Source: Candidatus Binatia bacterium
GTDB taxonomy: Bacteria > Desulfobacterota > Binatia > UBA12015
Length of the DNA: 64,000 nt
Reading direction: 5' to 3'
Assembly: GCA_029243485.1 (NCBI GenBank)
Contig: JAQWRY010000086.1
Location: 248,001-312,000 of the forward strand
Shown in pieces: positions 6,343 to 13,758 of the stretch. Within the stretch, counting starts at the first letter, position 1, and every line of letters starts with the position of its first letter. The notes under the pieces were generated by a model. That model searched no databases. It had not been told where the DNA came from and was given only the letters and a program-made list of their open reading frames with translations. The translations under genes and the position numbers were made by a program.

Positions 6343-8502
6343 TCAGTTGACGTATCCCAGCGCTTTCAGCTTGTCCTTCATCAAGCGGTCGACCTTCTTT
6401 TGCTTCTCGCCGAAGTCGTCGAACCCGGCTCCACTGCGCCACTGCCCGAAGCGTCGCGCGGCGGCTGCCTCGTCCGGATTGGATCCGTGCGAATTGTGGC
6501 CTTCAGTGGGATCCTGATCGAGATCGAAGAAGCCGTTCATCCCAGTCGACGACCAGACGTAGAGCGAGTCCTTGTCGCGCATGCTCAGCAGATGTCCCGG
6601 GGCCGTGAAGTCGTATTCCTTGTCGACGGGTCGGTAGAGAAAGCCGACCGTCTCGCCGCCACGGATTTCGGTCTCAGTGCCGTCGAGAACAGCGACGAGC
6701 GACTGGCCGTCCATCTCCGGGCCGCCGGGAATCTCCGCGAGCTCGAGGACCGTGGGAAGGATGTCCCGCAGCTGCGCCGGTGTCTTGATGCGCTTGCCGC
6801 CGTCGACCTTACCCGGCCAACGCATGATGAGAGGCACGTGGGTCTCTTCTCGGGTGAGCGCCTTGAAGTGATTCGCAAGGCCATGCTCGCCGAACAGCTC
6901 GCCGTGATCCGACGTGATGATCACGATCGTGTCGTCACTGAGCCCGCGCGCTTCGAGATCGGCGAGGAGCTTTCCGATCTCCGCGTCGAGATACGCGATC
7001 TCGGCATCGTAGAGATCGAGCATCTCGTCCCACTTCGCCTGATCGAACTCCGGCGCCACGTCACGCACAAACGCATTGCTGCTGATCGTGCCGCCGTGGT
7101 CTCGGTGGTAGCGAACGAAGCCCAACTCCGGATCCGCGTCCGAAGCGAACTTCGCGCGGTACTCTTCGGGCGGATCGTATGCGTCGTGCGGATCCATGTA
7201 GTTGATAAATAGGAAGAACGGGCGATCGGGGTCTCTCCCGTCCAGCCAATCGAGTGCGTCGGCGTTGATGCGCTCGGCTCGAACGGCCTCGTTCTGCAGA
7301 AACGTCTTGCGGTGAAAGAGACGTAGGATGCTGTCGCCGGGAGCGACGCCCGTGGCCATCAATATCTTGATCGCAGGGATCTTCTCGAAGACGGAGAGGT
7401 AGAAGATGCGCACCGGGCCGTCGACGGTCTCGTCGAAGCCTTGCTCGAAACCCGAGCCGCGGCCGATCGACATGTTGCCGAGCACCGCTCCGGTCTCGTA
7501 GCCGTTCTCGCGAAACACTTCGGCCGCCGTCGTGAAGTCGGCGCCCAGGAATTTCTCCTGCGCCGCGTCGAACCGGCCCGTCACCATCACGAAGTGACCC
7601 GGGATCGTCCAGGACGACTCCGCGTGCACTTCCTCGAACAGAGCACCGTCCGCGGCCACCGCGTCCAGCACCGGCGACGTCGGGCGGTCGTACCCGTAGC
7701 TCGTGATGTGATCCGCGCGGGTCGTATCCATGACCAACCACAGGACGTTCGGCTTGCCGGTCGGTGCGTCGCCGACGGCGCTCGTGCCGCCTGCGTGCAG
7801 ACGCAGGACGAGAGCCCCCGCCACAAGCACCATCACGACGAGCACCGACGCCGGGGCCACCAGGTTCTGCGTGCCGATCACGAGCGCCTTCAGAGCCCAG
7901 AACGCCAGGAAGTAGAGCCCGACGCACACCCCGAACAGAACCAGGAACGGCCAGATGCCGGAGACCGACAGGCCGATTGGGTACACGAACACATCTAGGT
8001 GATCGCCGACCGCGAGAAGAACGCTGAGCCAGATCGTGAGGTTCAGGAACGTTGCGATCCAACCGGGACCACGGCGCGTGTGGAGAGCAAAGTAGAGCAG
8101 CAGGGTGAGCCCGCCCACGATGAGCGCGAAGATGCTGTTCCCGACGAGTCCCTTCACCGAGATCAGATCAGGAAGAGCCCGATCGTTCAGCGGTAGTCCG
8201 ATGAACACGAAGAAGAGTCCACCGAGGAAGACCGCGCCGAGGAACGGCCCCACCGCAATTCGCGGCAGGAACGGGATGCGTCGCCAGAGGAACGCGACAA
8301 AGCCACCGCCGAGTCCCGCGAGGAAGCCGAGAACGGCGTAGAAGCCGATCGCGAACAGCCATATACCGAGCGGGAGATACAATCCCGTCGCCGTATTGGT
8401 CATCGCCTCGACGACGCCAAAGATAGCCGCTCCACCGCCCCACAAGACGGCTCCGAGAAGGATGTCGTCGAGCAGCTCTCTTCCGATCGATTTCTCGCTC
8501 AT
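6343..8502 (-). CDS. Membrane-anchored sulfatase/phosphotransferase-superfamily enzyme
   Basis: Protein of 719 aa from the ATG at 8502 (an upstream ATG at 8523 adds seven residues). The N-terminal 235 residues contain about eight hydrophobic segments. The rest is an alkaline-phosphatase-superfamily sulfatase domain with the metal motif VMDTTRADH (Asp near residue 259) and a C-terminal HGELFGEHGL metal site. The nucleophile region reads SSWTIPGHF (Thr near residue 299): the sulfatase Cys/Ser-x-Pro-x-Arg motif is not conserved, so formylglycine activation is not expected. Thr-nucleophile relatives transfer phosphoethanolamine or phosphoglycerol. A periplasmic catalytic domain acting on a lipid or envelope glycan is the inferred role. 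Confidence 0.8.
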   Translation of the reverse strand: MSEKSIGRELLDDILLGAVLWGGGAAIFGVVEAMTNTATGLYLPLGIWLFAIGFYAVLGFLAGLGGGFVAFLWRRIPFLPRIAVGPFLGAVFLGGLFFVFIGLPLNDRALPDLISVKGLVGNSIFALIVGGLTLLLYFALHTRRGPGWIATFLNLTIWLSVLLAVGDHLDVFVYPIGLSVSGIWPFLVLFGVCVGLYFLAFWALKALVIGTQNLVAPASVLVVMVLVAGALVLRLHAGGTSAVGDAPTGKPNVLWLVMDTTRADHITSYGYDRPTSPVLDAVAADGALFEEVHAESSWTIPGHFVMVTGRFDAAQEKFLGADFTTAAEVFRENGYETGAVLGNMSIGRGSGFEQGFDETVDGPVRIFYLSVFEKIPAIKILMATGVAPGDSILRLFHRKTFLQNEAVRAERINADALDWLDGRDPDRPFFLFINYMDPHDAYDPPEEYRAKFASDADPELGFVRYHRDHGGTISSNAFVRDVAPEFDQAKWDEMLDLYDAEIAYLDAEIGKLLADLEARGLSDDTIVIITSDHGELFGEHGLANHFKALTREETHVPLIMRWPGKVDGGKRIKTPAQLRDILPTVLELAEIPGGPEMDGQSLVAVLDGTETEIRGGETVGFLYRPVDKEYDFTAPGHLLSMRDKDSLYVWSSTGMNGFFDLDQDPTEGHNSHGSNPDEAAAARRFGQWRSGAGFDDFGEKQKKVDRLMKDKLKALGYVN

Positions 8503-8602
8503 TGGGCCCCTGCCGTCTGCCATGGCGCTGCCGGTGGTCGGACGAGCGCGAATCCCTCCAGTCTAAGGGGACGGGGCCGCCTAGCCAAGTGCGGGATTGG
8601 AC

Positions 8603-8843
8603 TACCTGCGGCTGGAGGCCCCAATGTACTTCCGGGAGAGCGGGGAGAGATCCGTCCGACCAATCATCACCTCGATGAGGGAGAAGCGGTCGCTCTTTTC
8701 GGCCTCTTCGAGCCCGGAGAGAAGATCGGGGCCATGCCTAACCCGTCGCATGCGAGATCTCCCGGAATCCCGAAAATCTGCGAGACTCCCGCGCGACGGA
8801 GATACTCCGCCAGGAACTCACCCAGCGCCATCTTCGACGGCAT
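8603..8843 (-). pseudogene. Internal-deletion relic of a TPP-dependent decarboxylase
   Basis: From an ATG at 8843 the minus strand encodes GEFLAEYLRRAGVSQIFGIP, the N-terminal signature of thiamine-pyrophosphate 2-oxoacid decarboxylases (pyruvate/indolepyruvate decarboxylase or acetolactate synthase type). After about 35 codons a second frame gives LEEAEKSDRFSLIEVMIGRT and DLSPLSRKYIGAS before a TAG at 8603. This matches the C-terminal end of the same family. Roughly 450 residues, including the TPP-binding GDG motif, are missing and the junction is out of frame. Confidence 0.7.
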
Positions 8844-8889
8844 GGCCCCAGGGTACCCGCTCCGGGAAGTTCAAACGAACGCGATCCGA

Positions 8890-9570
8890 CTACCGAACGC
8901 GAACGACCAAAAGCGCATCCGTGTGCTCGACGACATCGACCCGACCTTGGAGTTCCGAGCGATACGCCAGCCACACGCCGGGGAAGTCCGCGTTCTCGGC
9001 CTGGCAGTCGTGCATCGCGATGAGACCTCCCGCCCGAACGAGGGGCAGGAACGCCCGGAGGTCTGCGCGGACCGACTCCTCGTCGTGCGCCCCGTCGATG
9101 AAGACGAGTCGCAAGACGACGCCGCGCCTCGCGAGTTCCGCCGCTCCTTCCAGAGAGGACATCACAATCGGCTCGACCCGGTCACCCACGCCGGCCGCGG
9201 CAACATTCGCCCGAAACGCCTCGAGCGTCGTACCTTCCTTCGCGAGGATCTCGCGGTGCTCCTCTTCGTCGCTGCCCACGTGGTGGTCGATCGCCCAGAC
9301 CTTTGCGTCGATCACATTCGCGTCGCGCAGCGCCCGTGCCAGCACGATCGTCGAGCGCCCCTTCCAGGAACCGACCTCCGCGACGTCGCCCGGGCTTCCC
9401 GCCGCAGCAGCCGCGCGGTAGAGCGCCCGGAGCTCATCCTTCGTAGACCACCCCGGGACCGTCCACGCCCACAGCATCGTCGCCTCCGCCCCGTTGCCGC
9501 GCAGATGCTGAACGCGCGACCGAAGACGCCTGCCGAAATCCCGGATCTCGGCCTCGAACGGAGCGGGCAC
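8890..9570 (-). CDS. Class I SAM-dependent methyltransferase (Methyltransf_24 type)
   Basis: A 226-aa soluble protein. The glycine-rich SAM loop is DVAEVGSWKGRSTIVLARAL. A second acidic motif follows in VWAIDHHVGSD, and the LVFIDGAHDEESVRADL segment with GGLIAMHDC is the catalytic/metal region typical of the Methyltransf_24 and cephalosporin-hydroxylase-like branches. The N-terminus is basic and helical. The substrate is unknown; relatives often modify small molecules or glycans. Transcribed in the same direction as the sulfatase-family gene but separated from it by the TPP relic. Confidence 0.8.
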   Translation of the reverse strand: MPAPFEAEIRDFGRRLRSRVQHLRGNGAEATMLWAWTVPGWSTKDELRALYRAAAAAGSPGDVAEVGSWKGRSTIVLARALRDANVIDAKVWAIDHHVGSDEEEHREILAKEGTTLEAFRANVAAAGVGDRVEPIVMSSLEGAAELARRGVVLRLVFIDGAHDEESVRADLRAFLPLVRAGGLIAMHDCQAENADFPGVWLAYRSELQGRVDVVEHTDALLVVRVR

Positions 9571-9625
9571 GAGTCTCGTCTAGCGTGACTTCTTCTCCAG
9601 TGCGACCTGCGCTAGAAACACGAAC

Positions 9626-10639
9626 ATGAAGCTCGATGCCGGACTTGTCGCTTCGCTGAAAGACATCCCCGCCACCGCACGCGTCGCCGAAGAGACGGGA
9701 TTCGACGCCCTCTGGTCGGCCGAGACGAGTCACGACCCGTACTTGCCACTCCTCCTCGCCGCCGAGCACACCGAGCGGATCAAGCTCGGGACGGCGATCG
9801 CGGTCGCCTTCCCCCGCAGTCCGCTTATCCACGCGATGACGGCATGGGATCTCCAGGCCGCGTCGAACGGCCGGTTCATTCTCGGCCTCGGAACGCAGGT
9901 CAGAGGGCACAACGAGCGGCGCTTCGGCATCAAGTGGGAATCACCGGGGCCCCGTCTGCGCGAGATGATCGAGATGATCCGCGCGGCTTGGGACTGCTTT
10001 CAGAACGGGACGAAGCCGAGCTTCGAAGGGAAGTTCTACCGCTTCACCCTCATGACCCCGTTCTTCCAGCCGCAGCCGATCGAACACCCGAACATCCCGA
10101 TCTACATCGCGGGAGTGAACGACTACATGTGCCGGCTCGCCGGTGAGATGTGCGACGGATTCCACGTGCACCCGCTCAACTCCGTCAAGTACATCACGGA
10201 ATTCGTTCAGCCTAAGATCGCCGATGGCGCCGCGAAGGGGGGGCGGTCCGCAGCCCACTGCAAGCTCACGAGCTCCGTCTTCGTGATCGCGGGCGACAGC
10301 CACGAAGAGCGGAAGCCCCTGCGCCAGATGGTCCGCCAACAGATTTCCTTCTACGCCTCCACGCCCCAGTACCGACCGATCCTCGAGACCCACGGCTGGG
10401 GCGACGTCGGACCGCGGCTCAGCGAGAAGGCCCGCGCCGGCGATTGGGGCGGGATGGCCGAACTCGTCACCGACGACATGCTCGACGTGTTCTCCGTGAC
10501 GGGGCGGTGGGACGACATCGCCGACCTCGTGAAGAGCCGATACGATGGACTGCTCGACCACCTGTGCTTCTACCTCCCGCCGGCGAAGACCGATCCGCCC
10601 GAGCGGTGGCGCGACATCGCGCGCGCGTTCAACGGCTAG
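9626..10639 (+). CDS. LLM-class (luciferase-like) flavin/F420-dependent oxidoreductase
   Basis: A 337-aa protein of the bacterial luciferase-like monooxygenase fold. It starts MKLDAGLVASLKDIPATARV and continues with GFDALWSAETSHDPYLPL and RIKLGTAIAVAFPRSPL, close to the TIGR03617-type F420-dependent subgroup. The middle segment LQAASNGRFILGLGTQVRGH is the family signature. The C-terminus GLLDHLCFYLPP is also characteristic. Whether the cofactor is F420 or FMN cannot be told from sequence alone. The gene converges on the HAD gene with a 4-bp CTAG overlap serving both stop codons. Confidence 0.88.
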   Translation: MKLDAGLVASLKDIPATARVAEETGFDALWSAETSHDPYLPLLLAAEHTERIKLGTAIAVAFPRSPLIHAMTAWDLQAASNGRFILGLGTQVRGHNERRFGIKWESPGPRLREMIEMIRAAWDCFQNGTKPSFEGKFYRFTLMTPFFQPQPIEHPNIPIYIAGVNDYMCRLAGEMCDGFHVHPLNSVKYITEFVQPKIADGAAKGGRSAAHCKLTSSVFVIAGDSHEERKPLRQMVRQQISFYASTPQYRPILETHGWGDVGPRLSEKARAGDWGGMAELVTDDMLDVFSVTGRWDDIADLVKSRYDGLLDHLCFYLPPAKTDPPERWRDIARAFNG

Positions 10640-11262
10640 AGAGAGCGCAGAAGTTCGGGAAGGGCGCGGAGTTCCTCGATCCGGGTATCGTGTTCGACGG
10701 AGCCGCCGACCCCGATGAAGCGGATGCTCGCGGCTTGCGCGGCAGCGAGATCGCTCGGGGAATCCCCGACGTAGACCGCGTCGACCGATTCCACGCCGAG
10801 CCCTTCGAGGCAGTGGAACAGCATGTCGGGCGCGGGCTTCGGGTGCTTCACGTCGCGAATGCCGACGACCATCTCGAACAGCGGCGCCAGCTCAAAGTGC
10901 GCCACGAGTTCCGGAATCGTCGCGCCGCGATTCGTCGCCATTGCCGTTCGGTAATGATCGCGAAGCCAGCGAAGCGTCTCGAAGAGCTCCGGCACCGGCT
11001 CGAGCTGCGCTAGAAACGGCGCGTACTCGGTGGCGTAGGCGGCCTCCATCGCGCGGGCGAGCTTCGCCGGGTCGTCGCCGAACAGCCACTTCATGACCTG
11101 AGGAGTCGCCATGCGATGCGCGTGTTCGCGGCCGTCATCGTCGAGCGGCGGCTCGCCCAGACGCCCCAACACCGCGTTGTAGAAAGCGACGTTCGCCTCG
11201 AAGGAATCGAAGAGAACGCCGTCGCAATCGAGAATGACCAGGGCCCCGGAGGACGGCTTCAC
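10636..11262 (-). CDS. HAD-family phosphatase (phosphoglycolate-phosphatase-like)
   Basis: About 208 aa from the GTG at 11262, which overlaps the stop of the upstream FGGY kinase in a GTGA arrangement, so translation is probably coupled. Motif I is LVILDCDGVLFDSF (Asp nucleophile and DxD). Motif II is the Thr-rich TAMATNRG, motif III Lys is in RDVKHPKPAPD, and motif IV is VYVGDSPSDLAAA. A helical cap lies between motifs I and II. Cytosolic phosphatase of a small phosphorylated metabolite. Cotranscription with the sugar/polyol kinase suggests the two act on related compounds. Confidence 0.87.
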   Translation of the reverse strand: MKPSSGALVILDCDGVLFDSFEANVAFYNAVLGRLGEPPLDDDGREHAHRMATPQVMKWLFGDDPAKLARAMEAAYATEYAPFLAQLEPVPELFETLRWLRDHYRTAMATNRGATIPELVAHFELAPLFEMVVGIRDVKHPKPAPDMLFHCLEGLGVESVDAVYVGDSPSDLAAAQAASIRFIGVGGSVEHDTRIEELRALPELLRSL

Positions 11263-12704
11263 GAGCCGGCCTCGAGCACCAGCGCCACGCGCTTGCCCCA
11301 CGACTCCCGGCGCGAGGCGCGTTCGTCCGCGCTGCTCTTGGGCTCATAGGTTCGCCCCGACGCCCAGCCACCGACGACGTCGTCGTCGCTCCACAGTCCC
11401 GTCGCCCGACCGGCGAGATACGCGGATCCGAGCACCGCGGAGTCGAGCGCCTTCGGGCTCTCGACGACGACACCGGTCGCATCGGCGAGCAGCTCCAGCA
11501 GTAGACCGTTCACCGCGGCGCCACCGTCGACGCGCAGCGTGTCCGGGGGAGAATCTCCGGCAAGGCCGACGAAGGCCTCCGCGCAACGCCAGGCGATTCC
11601 TTCCAGCGCGGCGCGAGCCAGGTGGGCTCGCGTCGTTCCGCGGGAGACCCCACCGATGAGGCCACGCGTCCCCGTGTCCAAATAGGGCGAGCCCAACCCC
11701 TGAAGTGAGGGGACCATCCAAACGCCGTCACTCGAATCCACCGAACGAGCCAGCGGCTCGAGCGACGCCAGGTCGTCGATGACCCCGACGCCGTCGCGCA
11801 GCCACTGCGCGGTCGCGCCGGCTGTGATGACGGCGCTCTCGAAGCAAAATGACCGAACGTCGTCGAGCGCCCAGAGGACCAGGGGGTAGGCACCTTCGGG
11901 CGAGGTACCGAGCTCCGTTCCCGCGTGCCGATCGAGCATGCCCGACGTTCCCAGCGTGAGCTTGATGTCGCCCGGCCGGTGGCACGCGAGCGCGTACATC
12001 GAAGCGTGCTGATCGCCCGCCAGCGACGCGATCGGCACCGCCGCTCCGAACGCGGCGACCGAGGTCTCCCCAAGGATCTGGCTGCTCTGCACGCGCTGCG
12101 GAAGCCACCTCGCATCGAGGCCGAGCGCCTCGACCGCTCGCTCGTCCCATTCACCGGTCATGAAATCGTACAGGCCACTGACGGACAGGTTCGAGTGGTC
12201 GGTCGCGTGCACGCCGCCCCCCGAGAGACAGAAGGCCAGCCACGAATCCAACGTGCCGACCCGGAGCTGTTCGCGCGGAGTATCCCCGCCGTAGTTCTGT
12301 ACGAGCCACTCGTACTTCGACGCGGCCGCCATCGGAATGACGAACACGCCTTCTCCAAGAAGCTCCCCGCAGCGGTCCGTGGTGCGCTGATCCTGCCAGC
12401 CGATCACCGGGCCGTGCGGCCTGCCCGACGCGTCGAACAACGCGCCCGACCCTCTCTGATTCGTGACACCGACGGCGGTCAGATCACCGGCCGCGAGTCC
12501 CGCCGCCGCCAAGGCCTGGGCCACCACGTCCTGCGTCCGTTGCCAGATTTCCGAGGGGTCGTGCTCGACCCAACCCGGATGAGGAAACGCCTGCCCCACC
12601 TCGACGTAGGCGCGACCGGCCACCGTCCCGTCGGCGTGAACCACCGCCGCCCGGACACCCGTGGTGCCTTCGTCGATTCCGAGAACGTGCTCCTTGGCCG
12701 ACAC
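11259..12704 (-). CDS. FGGY-family carbohydrate kinase (glycerol-kinase-like)
   Basis: About 481 aa from the GTG at 12704, just before HVLGIDEGTTGVRAAVVHAD, the FGGY phosphate-1 loop; the longer upstream frame adds 12 basic residues. Other signatures are GVTNQRGSGALFD, VIGWQDQRTTDRC, the catalytic-region SLAGDQHASMYALAC, the LTLGTSGML phosphate-2 loop, and the C-terminal LRVDGGAAVNGLLLELLAD adenosine motif. The glycerol-kinase-type WQDQR and AGDQ motifs favour glycerol or another small polyol; the exact substrate is uncertain. First gene of a two-gene operon with the HAD phosphatase. Confidence 0.88.
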   Translation of the reverse strand: MSAKEHVLGIDEGTTGVRAAVVHADGTVAGRAYVEVGQAFPHPGWVEHDPSEIWQRTQDVVAQALAAAGLAAGDLTAVGVTNQRGSGALFDASGRPHGPVIGWQDQRTTDRCGELLGEGVFVIPMAAASKYEWLVQNYGGDTPREQLRVGTLDSWLAFCLSGGGVHATDHSNLSVSGLYDFMTGEWDERAVEALGLDARWLPQRVQSSQILGETSVAAFGAAVPIASLAGDQHASMYALACHRPGDIKLTLGTSGMLDRHAGTELGTSPEGAYPLVLWALDDVRSFCFESAVITAGATAQWLRDGVGVIDDLASLEPLARSVDSSDGVWMVPSLQGLGSPYLDTGTRGLIGGVSRGTTRAHLARAALEGIAWRCAEAFVGLAGDSPPDTLRVDGGAAVNGLLLELLADATGVVVESPKALDSAVLGSAYLAGRATGLWSDDDVVGGWASGRTYEPKSSADERASRRESWGKRVALVLEAGS

Positions 12705-12740
12705 GACACGAACCCTGCCGCGCCGGACTGCGCCGCGCAA

Positions 12741-12776
12741 CTAGGAGCGAAGCCTTGAGATGACTCAGGCTCCTAG
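12741..12776 (-). terminator. Inverted repeat overlapping the sulfotransferase stop codon
   Basis: Arms CTAGGAGC (12741-12748) and GCTCCTAG (12769-12776), with an inner AGCCTTGAG/CTCAGGCT near-match making a long hairpin. It covers the sulfotransferase stop (12773-12775) and lies upstream of the kinase gene, so it could end minus-strand transcription of the sulfotransferase. It lacks a clear U-tract. Confidence 0.45.
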
Positions 12777-13549
12777 GAACGAAGCCGCGCCAGGTATCGC
12801 CGGGTTTTCCAGCGGTACCGCAGCAAACGATCGATCCTCCGCAGCCAGGTAGGCGTTCCCGATCTTCGCGGGCCGGGGCTCGGCTCTACTTCGTCGAGCG
12901 AACCGAGCCATGTCTCATCCGGTTCATAGCCCCGATCGATCAGAACCGCGGGGAGGTCCCGGTGCCGGAGGACCTCGGCCTTCACCCGCGGAAGGTCGGC
13001 CCGCCAGCCCGCGATCCGCCCCGTCTCCACCGGGCGCACGCCCCCGAGCGCGAGTTTCCCCGTGTTCGTCGGCGCCGCGGTCCGGTGAAACGTCGAAAAG
13101 GTCCCCGTTCGTTCCAAGAAGGCGAAGCGCTCGCCGATCTGCGCCTGGAGGGCGTCCGGCTCCTCGACCAGTTGCTCGTAGCGGACTCGCAAGAAGCGCT
13201 CGTGCGACCCGAGGCGCGCCGCCGCCGCCTCACACGCCTTCCAGTTCTCAAAGTCGCTCAGGTAACGATCCGGACGACCGGCGTGCCGACTCGTGATCAC
13301 GGACCGCGGATCGCGCACCGCGTACAGCACGAACAGGTTCGGGTCGTGTCGAAACGCGGTCTCCAACCGGAGGATGTCGAGCGGCTTCTTGCTGAGGAAC
13401 GAGGCCGCTCCCGTGGGTGGCTCCTCGAACAGCGACTGCTCCCGATCGCAACGCGCGGCGAACCGAAAACCCGCCGTCATCATCTCGAGAAGGAGCGTCG
13501 TGCCACTGCGCTCGCATCCCACGATGTGCACCCTCAAGGTCGCTGCCAT
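12773..13549 (-). CDS. Sulfotransferase-family protein
   Basis: A 258-aa protein starting MAATLRVHIVGCERSGTTLL, where GCERSGTTLL is the 5'-phosphosulfate-binding loop of PAPS-dependent sulfotransferases. The 3'-phosphate motif is YAVRDPRSVITSRHAG, followed by YLSDFENWKACEAAA and the family segment RFLRVRYEQLVEEPDALQAQ. The basic C-terminus (RYRWKTRRYLARLRS) may interact with membrane or acidic substrate. Substrate unknown. A second, unrelated-looking sulfotransferase is at 33371-34639. Confidence 0.85.
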   Translation of the reverse strand: MAATLRVHIVGCERSGTTLLLEMMTAGFRFAARCDREQSLFEEPPTGAASFLSKKPLDILRLETAFRHDPNLFVLYAVRDPRSVITSRHAGRPDRYLSDFENWKACEAAAARLGSHERFLRVRYEQLVEEPDALQAQIGERFAFLERTGTFSTFHRTAAPTNTGKLALGGVRPVETGRIAGWRADLPRVKAEVLRHRDLPAVLIDRGYEPDETWLGSLDEVEPSPGPRRSGTPTWLRRIDRLLRYRWKTRRYLARLRS

Positions 13550-13585
13550 TCCACCCCGATCTCGAAGACCCGAGGAGGTTCTTGC

Positions 13586-13681
13586 ATGGCGATCGAAGAA
13601 GGCAAGTCAGAGAAGGGGAAGGGGATCAAGCACTGGGCGCCCGTCGTCAACGCGGCGCGGCGAAGCACCCCGATCAGGTAA
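13586..13681 (+). CDS. Possible 31-aa small protein
   Basis: Short frame MAIEEGKSEKGKGIKHWAPV ending NAARRSTPIR, preceded by a strong ribosome site (CGAGGAGGTTCTTGC then ATG). It is Lys/Glu-rich with a basic tail and no hydrophobic segment. It starts 37 bp from the divergent sulfotransferase start and is followed by a perfect 10-bp hairpin at 13713-13746, giving a complete small transcription unit. No homologue recognised; could be spurious. Confidence 0.4.
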   Translation: MAIEEGKSEKGKGIKHWAPVVNAARRSTPIR

Positions 13682-13712
13682 TCGCTCTTGTGCAGGAAGG
13701 ATAAGGAGCGAG

Positions 13713-13746
13713 GCCGGCGTGGAGGGCTGGTACCCACCACGCCGGC
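13713..13746. terminator. Hairpin between convergent genes
   Basis: Perfect 10-bp arms GCCGGCGTGG (13713-13722) and CCACGCCGGC (13737-13746) with a 14-nt loop. It lies 3' of both the 31-aa frame and the large minus-strand gene ending at 13759, so it could act in both directions. T-tracts are weak. Confidence 0.55.
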
Positions 13747-13758
13747 TTCGGTCTATCC

